Part shown: in pieces, positions 24,915 through 33,734 of the stretch | Layout of the letters: every line of letters begins with the position of its first letter | Position numbering within the stretch: the first letter of the stretch is position 1 | Assembly (NCBI GenBank): GCA_900102065.1 | Contig: FMVK01000001.1 | Location: 62,001-126,000 of the forward strand | Source of the DNA: Lachnospiraceae bacterium XPB1003 | Lineage (GTDB): Bacteria > Bacillota > Clostridia > Lachnospirales > Lachnospiraceae | Reading direction: 5' to 3' | Length of the DNA stretch: 64,000 nucleotides | Made by a program: the position numbers and the translations under genes | Notes under the pieces: generated by a model | The model's database searches: none | What the model was told of the DNA's origin: nothing | What the model saw: only the letters and a program-made list of their open reading frames with translations

Positions 24915-26327
24915 TCATCCCATGTAAGCTCTGTCCATATCCGTCAGAACATCTTCCGCCGGTATTTCCTTCATGAACCTGATGACAAAGGGTATACATA
25001 TCAGGCTTGCAAGCATATCCGCTATCATCTGCGCAGCCTGTATTCCGGCAAAGCCAATAAAACATGGAAGTATCAATAACACCGGAATATAGCATGTGCC
25101 GCTTCGAAGAGTTGCAAGGATCGCCGCGTTCTTACTCTTCCCGACGCTCTGAAACAGCATATTCGTGATTATGCTGAGGGGCTGGACGATAACCGCTATA
25201 CACATACATTTCAAAGCCGGTGTACCGTAAACAAGGGTCTGCTTAATCATTGCGGGATCCGGATCTTCTATAAATATCCTGACTATATGATCCGAGAATA
25301 TCCAGCCACATGTGCCCATTATGATCATGAGCAGAGTTCCTGCCAGCCACGTAAATCTAAAGCTTTCCCTCAGTCTCTTATATTTTTTTGCTCCGTAATT
25401 AAACGCCGATACCGGCTGAAGTCCCTGCCCCACACCTATCATGACAGATCCCATAAAAAGCATCACTCGTCCCGCTATGGTCATTCCCGCTATAGCCGGA
25501 TCGCCGTAGGGCCCGGCGCAGATATTAAGCGTTATGGTCGAAATACTTCCCAGTCCCTGCCTGATAAGACTTGGGATACCGGTTTTTATTATCAGTAATA
25601 TATCGGTAAAAACAGCTTTTTTATCCTTAAGTAATCCCTTAAATGAAAATTTAGTGATAGTCTTGCCCGTCAAGAACATCGAAAGCAGTAAAAAACAGCT
25701 TATATACTGTGATATTGCGGTTGAAAGCCCCGCTCCGTCTATTCCCATCTTCAGGCCAAACATAAATACAGGATCGGCGATCATGTTGATAATGCCGCCG
25801 CTCACTAATCCTATCATGGCATAAAAAGCTTTTCCCTCATAACGCATCACATTGTTTAAGATGCAGCCTGACATCATAGCCGGTCCCGACAAAAGAATGT
25901 AGAAAGCATATTTTCTCGCATAAGGCATGATGGTATCCGTACTTCCAAGCATATATACCAGAGGTGTTCTGAACGCCAGCCCGACGACCATCATCACACT
26001 GCCCAAAGTGATCCCGCCCATGATCGCAAGTGTGAGAAATCTGTTCGCTTCCTCTGTCCTTGCTTCGCTAAGCTTCCTTCCTATTATGCTCCCGGTCCCG
26101 TGGCCAAACATAAATCCCGCCGCCTGGAATATTGCCTGAAGGCTCATGATTATACCTATGGCGGCGCTGGCAGACGTTCCCAGTCTTCCAACGAAAAATG
26201 CATCCACCAGGTTATAGATCATGGTCGTGAGCATACTGATCACGGCAGGGATGGCTAATCCCGTGATCAGCTTTGCCGGAGGCACTTTTGTCATTTTGAT
26301 ATATTGTTGTCTTTCTTTATCGTCCAT
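24915..26327 (-). CDS. MATE-family efflux transporter
   Basis: 470 residues with twelve predicted helices in two similar halves. It exports drugs or metabolites in exchange for Na+ or H+. Family signatures: AIPAVISMLTTMIYNLVDAF near 20 with FVGRLGTSASAAIG, and the repeat of that pattern in the second half (GIPSLIRQGLGSISTITLN). I use the ATG at 26327 (MDDKERQQYIKM), which gives family length; upstream in-frame starts at 26360 or 26441 would add 11 or 38 residues with no similarity. No clear Shine-Dalgarno distinguishes them. Confidence 0.9.
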   Translation of the reverse strand: MDDKERQQYIKMTKVPPAKLITGLAIPAVISMLTTMIYNLVDAFFVGRLGTSASAAIGIIMSLQAIFQAAGFMFGHGTGSIIGRKLSEARTEEANRFLTLAIMGGITLGSVMMVVGLAFRTPLVYMLGSTDTIMPYARKYAFYILLSGPAMMSGCILNNVMRYEGKAFYAMIGLVSGGIINMIADPVFMFGLKMGIDGAGLSTAISQYISCFLLLSMFLTGKTITKFSFKGLLKDKKAVFTDILLIIKTGIPSLIRQGLGSISTITLNICAGPYGDPAIAGMTIAGRVMLFMGSVMIGVGQGLQPVSAFNYGAKKYKRLRESFRFTWLAGTLLMIIMGTCGWIFSDHIVRIFIEDPDPAMIKQTLVYGTPALKCMCIAVIVQPLSIITNMLFQSVGKSKNAAILATLRSGTCYIPVLLILPCFIGFAGIQAAQMIADMLASLICIPFVIRFMKEIPAEDVLTDMDRAYMG

Positions 26328-26465
26328 TAGTTTAAACCTGACAATCTGTTTTTTAACCATGACATCATACCACATAGCATATACACAACCAAAACTTCCG
26401 ATGGAAAGAGAATCCCTACGACGAGAAATTATGCATTGCAAAATGTGCCTAACAATTCCCGATTA

Positions 26466-26474
26466 TGGTAAAAT
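26466..26474 (+). promoter_or_regulatory. Extended -10 promoter of the GH9 gene
   Basis: TGG-TAAAAT about 49 bases before the start codon, in the 195-base gap between the divergent MATE and GH9 genes. No convincing -35. Confidence 0.4.
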
Positions 26475-26522
26475 GATCTTTAGGGAAAAATCACTACTAT
26501 CTTAATGGGGAAACTTTAAATT

Positions 26523-28949
26523 ATGAAAAAGAAAAAAATGAGAGGTATTGCGCTTGTGACTGCTATTGCACTTACTTCCGCAGGATGTGCTGCGGACAAG
26601 AATCCTGCTACTCCGGTGAATTCTGCTTCTGAAGGAAATGCTGCTACTCAGACAGTATCTTCAGAAAACGGTACAGGATTTAACGGACCTATGGTCGGTC
26701 AGACAGCTCCCAGGGGGGCTGCCACAACAGATGATAACATTCCCGTTCCGGAAGAGGGCTCTGCCCCCGCTCCCAAAACAGGTGATACGCTTATTAATAT
26801 CGATTTTGAGGACGGTAATACAGGCGATTTTATGACCTTTACCAACGGCGGAGATCTTGAGCTTACAAATACCGCAAGACAGCTTGACTGCAGCATAAAC
26901 AAATGCGGCAGTGTAGACTACGGCAATCAGGCTTATCTCGACGGCTTTGAACTGGTGCAGGGTTGCGAATATACATACAGCTTCGACATTTGTTCCGATA
27001 TAGAGCGAACCGTTGAATACAGGCTTCAGCTCAACGGCGGTGATTATCATGCATATCAGGGTGACTATATCAGTATCTCACCGGAAGTTTTACATTTTTC
27101 AGTGGACTTCACAATGGAAGAAGCTTCCGATCCCGCGCCCCGTCTGGTGTTCAATATGGGGAAGATGAAAGATATGTCAGCCGATCCGGGAGACCATCAT
27201 GTATTTATCGATAACATCAGGCTTACCGTTAAAAATGCCGATAACGCCTCTTTGGCCGGTGCCGGATCTCTTCCCGCCTATCTGAATGTTAATACAAATC
27301 AGGTAGGATTCCGTCCTGACGATACCAAGACAGTATTCGTAAAGACAGAAAATGACGGTGAAGATTTCTTCGTATGCAGAACATCCGATTCCTCTATAAT
27401 CTGGCAGGGAAAACTTTCTGAAGCCGCCGATGATCCCGCAAGCAGGGCCAAGACAGCAAGAGGCGACTTCTCGGAAGTATCGGAGCCCGGCAGTTATTAT
27501 ATCTATACTGCCTCCGGCGTATCCTATCCCTTTACGATAGGAGAAGATGTTTATAACGGGTTGTATAAAGATGTTGTATCCATGCTCTACAGACAAAGAT
27601 GCGGTATGGCTTTGGAAGGTGCTTCCGCAGGAGCCTATGCACATGAAGCATGTCACACAGCTCCCGCTGTCATCTACGGAACCAATACCACAAAGGATGT
27701 TTCCGGCGGCTGGCATGATGCCGGTGATTACGGGCGATATGTGGTTCCCGGTGCCAAGACTGTCGCAGATCTTTTTGCAGCATATGAGGATTATTCCCTC
27801 ACGTCCGATGATATGGGTATACCCGAAAGCGGAAACGGATTCCCCGACCTGCTTGACGAGGCAAAATATGAACTTGACTGGATGCTCAAAATGCAGGATG
27901 AAAAGACCGGCGGTGTTTATCACAAAGTAACCTGCAGTAATTTCCCCGCAATGGATGCCGCACCCGAAGAAGAGACAGAAGAACTTATCATCTCTCCTAT
28001 ATCAGTTACGGCAACAGGAGACTTTGCAGCAGTCATGGCAAAAGCTTCTGTCATATATAAAGACCGGGATCCTGAATTCGCTAAAACAGCTTACGGCGCA
28101 GCCGTAAAAGCGTGGGATTATATAGCCGACAAGGAGGATACCATCGGATTTCTTAATCCCGATGGTGTGGAAACCGGTGAATATCCCGATGCGGTCACCG
28201 CAGACGAAAGATACTGGGCAACAGCAGAGCTCTATTTGGCCTGCCTTGCATCCGCTCCCGGATCTGAAAATGACGATCCCGCAAAATACAGCAGTCGTCT
28301 CGAAGAACTCGCAAGACAGTATGATGAAGAAAAGGCTACTCAAAACAGTCAGGCAGGTTCCGACAATGCTTCTCCCGATAACAGATTAGGCTGGGCCGAT
28401 ATCATATCCTACGCCTGGTACGATCTTGCAAAGTCAGATACCGAATTTTCTTCTGCCGCTAAGACAAACCTTACGAATGAAGCAGACAAAATGCTTGAAG
28501 CTTCACAGAAAGACAGATATTTCATGTGCCTCGGTACAGATTATTACTGGGGAAGCAATATGGGAATAGCCTCCGATGCGGAACTCTTATATATGGCAGC
28601 AAATATATCGGATGATGCAAAAGCCGCTGAATACAGAAGCCTTGCTTCCAGAGCTCTTGATTATCTCCTTGGCGCCAACGCTCTCGGATATTCATTCATT
28701 ACCGGCTACGGAACCTTCTTCCCGAAGGATATTCACCACCGTCCTTCTCTGGCAGCCGGAAATGTAATGCCGGGTCTGCTTGCAGGCGGTGCCGACAACA
28801 GAATGGAAGATCCTTATGCCGAATCGGTTCTTTCCGAAGCAGCACCTTCCATGTGTTATGTGGATAATTCCCAGAGCTACTCCACCAACGAGATCGCTAT
28901 ATACTGGAATTCGCCTTTCATCTATATACTTTCGGCAGAGATGAAGTAA
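26523..28949 (+). CDS. Lipoprotein endoglucanase, GH9 with N-terminal CBM
   Basis: 808 residues. A lipobox (TSAGC near 19-23) means it is tethered to the outside of the membrane. Order: linker; CBM4/9-like beta-sandwich (about 88-235); CelD-type Ig-like domain (about 255-345, NVNTNQVGFRPDD); GH9 (alpha/alpha)6 barrel (about 350-808). Catalytic motifs: WHDAGDYGRY with Asp399/Asp402, HHRPS near 739, and NEIAIYWN with the proton-donor Glu790. Cleaves beta-1,4-glucan (cellulose, beta-glucan). Ribosome site is weak (GGGGAAA, 11-12 bases off). Ends at a bidirectional terminator shared with the VWA gene. Confidence 0.93.
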   Translation: MKKKKMRGIALVTAIALTSAGCAADKNPATPVNSASEGNAATQTVSSENGTGFNGPMVGQTAPRGAATTDDNIPVPEEGSAPAPKTGDTLINIDFEDGNTGDFMTFTNGGDLELTNTARQLDCSINKCGSVDYGNQAYLDGFELVQGCEYTYSFDICSDIERTVEYRLQLNGGDYHAYQGDYISISPEVLHFSVDFTMEEASDPAPRLVFNMGKMKDMSADPGDHHVFIDNIRLTVKNADNASLAGAGSLPAYLNVNTNQVGFRPDDTKTVFVKTENDGEDFFVCRTSDSSIIWQGKLSEAADDPASRAKTARGDFSEVSEPGSYYIYTASGVSYPFTIGEDVYNGLYKDVVSMLYRQRCGMALEGASAGAYAHEACHTAPAVIYGTNTTKDVSGGWHDAGDYGRYVVPGAKTVADLFAAYEDYSLTSDDMGIPESGNGFPDLLDEAKYELDWMLKMQDEKTGGVYHKVTCSNFPAMDAAPEEETEELIISPISVTATGDFAAVMAKASVIYKDRDPEFAKTAYGAAVKAWDYIADKEDTIGFLNPDGVETGEYPDAVTADERYWATAELYLACLASAPGSENDDPAKYSSRLEELARQYDEEKATQNSQAGSDNASPDNRLGWADIISYAWYDLAKSDTEFSSAAKTNLTNEADKMLEASQKDRYFMCLGTDYYWGSNMGIASDAELLYMAANISDDAKAAEYRSLASRALDYLLGANALGYSFITGYGTFFPKDIHHRPSLAAGNVMPGLLAGGADNRMEDPYAESVLSEAAPSMCYVDNSQSYSTNEIAIYWNSPFIYILSAEMK

Positions 28950-28961
28950 AACCCTTAATAT

Positions 28962-29002
28962 GAAAAGAGCCGCCGGAATAAATCCGACGGCTCTTTTTTT
29001 TA
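28962..29002. terminator. Bidirectional terminator between GH9 and VWA genes
   Basis: Twelve-bp stem (28966-28977 with 28983-28994) with one mismatch on the plus strand that becomes a G-U pair on the minus strand. T8 follows on the plus side and TTTT on the minus side. Serves both convergent genes. Confidence 0.88.
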
Positions 29003-29006
29003 TAAT

Positions 29007-30755
29007 TTAAAACTTACCTATAAGTTCCGCAAACTGTTCTCTTGCCTCATCTCCTGCAGCGCTGTCCTTTGCACGTTCAGCCGCATTCTTTATATCGGAA
29101 TCTCCCATATGATCACTTCCTGTGATCACCATCGAAGCTTCGGCTACTGCAGATGCAAAGTTGAAATCATCGGATGCACTGCCTGTTGTAAGTCGTACCG
29201 CATATTCTTCTTCAGTGCTTGTATCACCGTCCGGAGCCTTATATCTGATGGAAACCGTACCTACTTCATCGGATGCGGCAGCATCGGTGAGAGTTCTGTC
29301 TTCCTGATATTTAAGATCTATGTCCGTTCCTTCTCCCGCGGGAACAAGTTCGTAGAGAACCGTTACCTGGGCTCCTGCACCGACTTCTCCGCCGTCCTTT
29401 GTATCATCCGCAAAATCCTCGGCAGCCATTGTCCTATTTTCATATCCGATAAGCCTGTATTCGGATACGGCTGCAGGATTGAATTCCACCTGGAACTTAA
29501 CATCCTTCGCTACGGTTACAAAAGTCTGTGACATCTTATCGCATAATACTCTCTTTGCCTCATCCATGCAGTCTATGTAGAAGTAGTTACCGTTACCGGC
29601 ATCCGCGATTGCTTCCATATTTGCATCGGAATAGTTGCCGCTTCCAAAACCGAGAGTAGTAAGGAAGATACCCGTCTCCTTCTTCTTAGTGATCAGATCC
29701 ACAAGACCCGAATTATCTGTGATACCCAGATTCATATCTCCGTCAGAAGCGATTATTACCCTGTTATTTCCGCCTTCTATGAAATTATCCTCTGCAAGCT
29801 TGTATGCCGCTTCTATACCGCCTGATCCGTTAGTTCCTCCACCGTAGCAGTAGCAATGCATATAAGCCTCATCCAGCGCGTCGTCTATTGCATCCTGATC
29901 TGTTCCTTCAGCACCTTTAAGAAGCGTTGTCGATGATCCGGAATAAGTTACTATTGATACACTGTCAGCATCTGTCAGGGTATTTGCAAGTTTCTTGAAA
30001 GCTATAACAGCGAGGTCTATCTTATCCTGAGATGCCATGGATCCTGATGTATCAATAAGGAATACATAATTGTTTCCCTTATATGAACTCTCCACCTGAT
30101 TGGCCTGAACCGTCATCATAAGAAGAGTATTATCCTTATTCCACGGACATGTACCTGTTTCATACTGAACCGAAAATGCTCCGGAAGAAACATTGGCATC
30201 ATCGATCGTATAATCAAAGTAATTAAGCATTTCTTCTGTCCTGACAGCTCCGGAAGGAATATCATTAAGTCCGTATCCGTCATTGACCATTCTTCTGAAA
30301 TTAGCATATGAACCCGTATCAACATCTGCCGCAAATGTTGAAAGAGGTGTAATGGAAGTATTTAAGAAGCCGTTTTCTTTTACATAGTTATACTCTTCCG
30401 TATTGAAAGGTATTTCCGGAGAACATGTCATTCCTGTAGTATAAGACGCATCACACTCTTCAGCGGCACAGGCTGCTTCGCAGGTCTGTGTATACCCTCT
30501 TGCGGATTTAGTTCCTCCAAGCAGATTAAATGATCCCCCGTTATTCTTAGACATAAATTTATTCATTTTGCTTTCCGAAGGAACATCTTCTTCATCATCC
30601 CACGCAGACAGATCTCTGTCCTTGTCCCCTTCATCTATCACGTTCCCGCTGATGCTTCCACCGTTCTCGGGAATATTCGGTTTTCCCGCACATCCCGCAA
30701 GCATTCCCGTAGCCACGGTCAGACATATCATTATTGCCAGCATCCTTTTCTTCAT
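29007..30755 (-). CDS. VWA-domain lipoprotein (YfbK type)
   Basis: 582 residues. Lipobox MLAGC near residues 18-22. Then an N-terminal vWF_A-associated domain (about 110-185, FLNTSITPLSTFAADVDTGS), a von Willebrand A domain with an intact MIDAS motif DTSGSM near 235 and IIASDGDMNLG near 338, and a C-terminal DUF3520-like region. Family members sit on the outer membrane-facing surface and bind ligands through the metal site; function in this family is not defined. Ser/Glu-rich linker after the lipobox. GGAGG ribosome site. Confidence 0.88.
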   Translation of the reverse strand: MKKRMLAIMICLTVATGMLAGCAGKPNIPENGGSISGNVIDEGDKDRDLSAWDDEEDVPSESKMNKFMSKNNGGSFNLLGGTKSARGYTQTCEAACAAEECDASYTTGMTCSPEIPFNTEEYNYVKENGFLNTSITPLSTFAADVDTGSYANFRRMVNDGYGLNDIPSGAVRTEEMLNYFDYTIDDANVSSGAFSVQYETGTCPWNKDNTLLMMTVQANQVESSYKGNNYVFLIDTSGSMASQDKIDLAVIAFKKLANTLTDADSVSIVTYSGSSTTLLKGAEGTDQDAIDDALDEAYMHCYCYGGGTNGSGGIEAAYKLAEDNFIEGGNNRVIIASDGDMNLGITDNSGLVDLITKKKETGIFLTTLGFGSGNYSDANMEAIADAGNGNYFYIDCMDEAKRVLCDKMSQTFVTVAKDVKFQVEFNPAAVSEYRLIGYENRTMAAEDFADDTKDGGEVGAGAQVTVLYELVPAGEGTDIDLKYQEDRTLTDAAASDEVGTVSIRYKAPDGDTSTEEEYAVRLTTGSASDDFNFASAVAEASMVITGSDHMGDSDIKNAAERAKDSAAGDEAREQFAELIGKF

Positions 30756-30906
30756 GTTTTTTTCCTCCTTTTTCTGTTTTCCCTTTTTTTCCCTTTAATA
30801 GTTTCCCTTATCATTTTTATCGTTGTTAAATGATCCGAGTCTTCTATCTGATAGATATACGGACCAGTTCACGGCTTTTTATGGGATTTTTTCAAATTTT
30901 TTTTGA

Positions 30907-30912
30907 TATAAT
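30907..30912 (+). promoter_or_regulatory. Putative -10 box upstream of GH5
   Basis: TATAAT in the AT-rich 234-base gap between the divergent VWA and GH5 genes, about 78 bases before the GH5 start; no clear -35. Nothing else recognisable was seen in this gap. Confidence 0.35.
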
Positions 30913-30989
30913 ATCAATGGGGTTAACATTTTCGGATACGGGCTTAGATTGCGGCGTATCACTGTTTTTTATTTATCAGGAGGGAAGGT

Positions 30990-32009
30990 ATGAAGCTTAC
31001 AAAAGGCATCAATCTCGGGGGATTTTTATCGCAGTGCGAATACAAAGAGGAACATTACAAAGAATTCATCACCGAAGATGACATCAAAAAGATCGCAGCT
31101 GCAGGCTTTGATCATGTAAGACTGCCCGTTGATTACAATATATTTGAGAATGAAGACGGAAGTGAGAACACGGCATGGATCGAATATGTTACCAAAACCG
31201 TTGAATGGGCTGAACATGCCGGCCTTTCCATCATTCTTGACCTCCACAAGGCTCCCGGATACGACTTTAACGATGCGGGAAACAGCGAAAAAAACAATCT
31301 CTTCACAAGAGACGATCTTAAAGATCGTTTCTTAAATCTTTGGACCAAGATCGCGGAAAAATACGGTAAATATCCTCATGTTGCATTCGAACTCCTCAAC
31401 GAAGTTGTTGAAAAAGAGAATGCCGAGCTGTGGAACGATCTTATCTCACGCTCTGTTCAGGCTATCAGAAAGGTCAACAAGGACACGCTTATCATCTACG
31501 GCGGAATTCAGTGGAACAGTGTAAAGACTCTGAAACTCCTTGAAAAACCCGTTGATAAAAATGTTCTGTTCACTTTCCATTTCTATGAGCCGCTTATCTT
31601 CACTCATCAGAAAGCATACTGGGTTAAGGGAATGGATCCCGATGAAGATATCTTCTATCCCGAGGCAATGAGCTACTATAACGAGAAATCCGAGAGACTC
31701 GGCTTCCAGGGAGAGGTTGCCCGTGAAGCCGCTTCAAAAACAATGGGTGCGGAATTTATCGAAGAAATGATCCGTGAAGCCATAGTTGCCGCAGAAGCAG
31801 CAGGCGTAGGGCTCTACTGCGGAGAATTCGGTGTTATAGACAGAGCACCGATAGAAGATACATACAGATGGTTTGTTGACGTTAACGAGGTATTCAGAAA
31901 ATACAATATAGGTTACGCACTTTGGACATATAAGAAGATGGACTTCGGTCTGATCGATGACCACTATGCCCCTATATATGACAAACTCATCAAAATGTGG
32001 ATGGAGTAA
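30990..32009 (+). CDS. Intracellular GH5 beta-glycanase
   Basis: 339 residues, (beta/alpha)8 barrel, no signal peptide or anchor, so cytosolic. Conserved residues: RLPVDYN near 44, LLNEV with acid/base Glu138, HFYEP near 197, and GEFG with nucleophile Glu279, plus ALWTYKKMDFGL near 310. Probably trims imported beta-glucan or mannan oligosaccharides; the exact subfamily is not readable. Strong AGGAGG site. The following GT2 gene begins 3 bases after its stop, so the two are coupled, an unusual pairing. Confidence 0.9.
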   Translation: MKLTKGINLGGFLSQCEYKEEHYKEFITEDDIKKIAAAGFDHVRLPVDYNIFENEDGSENTAWIEYVTKTVEWAEHAGLSIILDLHKAPGYDFNDAGNSEKNNLFTRDDLKDRFLNLWTKIAEKYGKYPHVAFELLNEVVEKENAELWNDLISRSVQAIRKVNKDTLIIYGGIQWNSVKTLKLLEKPVDKNVLFTFHFYEPLIFTHQKAYWVKGMDPDEDIFYPEAMSYYNEKSERLGFQGEVAREAASKTMGAEFIEEMIREAIVAAEAAGVGLYCGEFGVIDRAPIEDTYRWFVDVNEVFRKYNIGYALWTYKKMDFGLIDDHYAPIYDKLIKMWME

Positions 32010-32012
32010 ACG

Positions 32013-33713
32013 GTGGATCTTTCATTCTGTATCATCGGAAAAAATGAATCCTCTCACTTAAGGCGCTGTCTCACGGCATTGAAAAAATGCGGACATGAGA
32101 TAGTCTTTGTTGATACAGGTTCGTCCGATGACACTGTTGCGATCGCAAGAGAATATACTGACAAAGTATTTTTCTTTGAGTGGATAAATGATTTTTCCGC
32201 TGCCAGGAACTTCGCCATGGAACAGGCTTCTGAAGATATGGTCTTCTTCGTAGACTGTGATGAATATCTTGAGGATGATTCATCCTGCATAGAAGCGATC
32301 GCTTTAATGGAGGCATATCCCGATGCCCTGGGGCAGATACTGCGCCGTAACCTTTGTGATGACAGTAACGGCGGACAGACTATTTATGAAGATCTGGTGG
32401 AAAGATTCTTTGACAGAAGGCTCTATAAATACACCGGACGGATACATGAGCAGCCGGTAAGGCGTGACGGTTCCGTTCCTTCAGCCTGCAGGCTCCCCAT
32501 GATATTCTCACACGACGGTTATTTGGGAACTCCCGAGCAAAAGAAAAAAAAGGGACTGAGAGATCAGGAGCTTCTTCTTAGAGATCTGGAAGAAAACAGA
32601 AAAAATAATATTCCCGATGATCCCTATATTTTCTATCAGCTGGGACAGGCGTCTACTTTGATGGCCGATAAGGAAAAGGCTCTTGAATATTACAAATCGG
32701 GGGTGGCGCTTGATATCGACCCGTCGCTTACATATGTACAGATGATGATAACCAACTACGGCAATACTCTTACCGATGCCCAAAGATGCGAAGAAGCTTT
32801 GGCATTGGCAAGATACGAAGATCGTATAGACGATTATGCCGATTACTTCACTATGCTGGGGTTCGCTGCACTTCAGGAAAAAAAATATCTGACCGCTATA
32901 TATTATTATAAAAAAGCTCTGGGAGCTTCCGGACATAATCTTATATTTGCAGCCGGTGCGCTTCCCCACCACAATCTCGGATGTATTTATGAGGCATTCG
33001 GAAATTATAAAAAAGCTATCGAACATTTTGAGGCTGCCGACAAGGCAGGACATGAAGGCTCAGCCGCCAGAGCTTCAGCCCTTAGGAATAAACAGGAAAA
33101 TACTTCCGATAAAGACAATGGGATCTTCCATAATTTTATCTTCATATGTGACGAAGCTACCGATCTCACAAGATTAAATGCATCTATGGATTCTCTCAGA
33201 GCGCAGACAGTTGGTTTTGAACATGTAATGGCAACTTTCGTCTGCAGGGCAGACAGTAAAAGTGATCCTCTCTATACGCAGATCAGAGCATGGGAAAATG
33301 AATCACCCGATAATATTCTTGTACTTGAATCGGATATTGTCGATAAGAATACAGCAAGAGCAGAAATTCTTTATACCGTTTTGCAATATTCATCCGCCCC
33401 TTTAATTACTATTGCGGAGCCCGGAGAGATGATCCATATCGATCACGTACGTACCGTAAGATCCTTTAGCGATCTTCTCATCAGCTATTCACCGGCAGTG
33501 ATCAGATGCGGATATGTAAAAAATATAAAAGAGCTTTATATTGAACCGGCCAAAGAAAAAGAGCCACAGGCATGGCAGATCCCCGGTGAAGAGTTTTCAC
33601 GGATCATAACCTCCGCCTCTGCCGGATATTCTTTTTCCGCGGATTCTCTTTCAGGTGATAAAACGGGCGGCTATGTACTGGCAGACATCGGACTGAACCT
33701 TATAATGGCATAA
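32013..33713 (+). CDS. GT2 glycosyltransferase with TPR and extra C-terminal domain
   Basis: 566 residues from a GTG start, with GGAG of its site lying in the end of the GH5 gene. N-terminal GT-A (1-180): CIIGKNESSHLRRCL, DTGSSDD near 36 and VDCDEYL near 88 (SunS-like GT2 with TPR family). Then tetratricopeptide-like helices (about 205-360, YIFYQLGQASTLMADKEKAL). The last 190 residues begin NFIFICDEATDLTRLNASMD and look like a second, degenerate GT-A-type fold. Such GT2-TPR proteins glycosylate peptides or flagellin-like proteins in some systems; here the acceptor is unknown. Confidence 0.82.
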   Translation: MDLSFCIIGKNESSHLRRCLTALKKCGHEIVFVDTGSSDDTVAIAREYTDKVFFFEWINDFSAARNFAMEQASEDMVFFVDCDEYLEDDSSCIEAIALMEAYPDALGQILRRNLCDDSNGGQTIYEDLVERFFDRRLYKYTGRIHEQPVRRDGSVPSACRLPMIFSHDGYLGTPEQKKKKGLRDQELLLRDLEENRKNNIPDDPYIFYQLGQASTLMADKEKALEYYKSGVALDIDPSLTYVQMMITNYGNTLTDAQRCEEALALARYEDRIDDYADYFTMLGFAALQEKKYLTAIYYYKKALGASGHNLIFAAGALPHHNLGCIYEAFGNYKKAIEHFEAADKAGHEGSAARASALRNKQENTSDKDNGIFHNFIFICDEATDLTRLNASMDSLRAQTVGFEHVMATFVCRADSKSDPLYTQIRAWENESPDNILVLESDIVDKNTARAEILYTVLQYSSAPLITIAEPGEMIHIDHVRTVRSFSDLLISYSPAVIRCGYVKNIKELYIEPAKEKEPQAWQIPGEEFSRIITSASAGYSFSADSLSGDKTGGYVLADIGLNLIMA

Positions 33714-33734
33714 CAAGATAAAACGGAGATCTAT

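Noticed and set aside
27177-27923. Minus-strand open frame opposite the GH9 gene
   Set aside because: Shadow of the GH9 catalytic domain with Cys/Ile/Gly-rich content and no family match.
30756-30989. Riboswitch or small RNA in the gap between VWA and GH5 genes
   Set aside because: AT-rich with poly-T/poly-A runs; only a -10-like box can be supported and no stable structure stands out.
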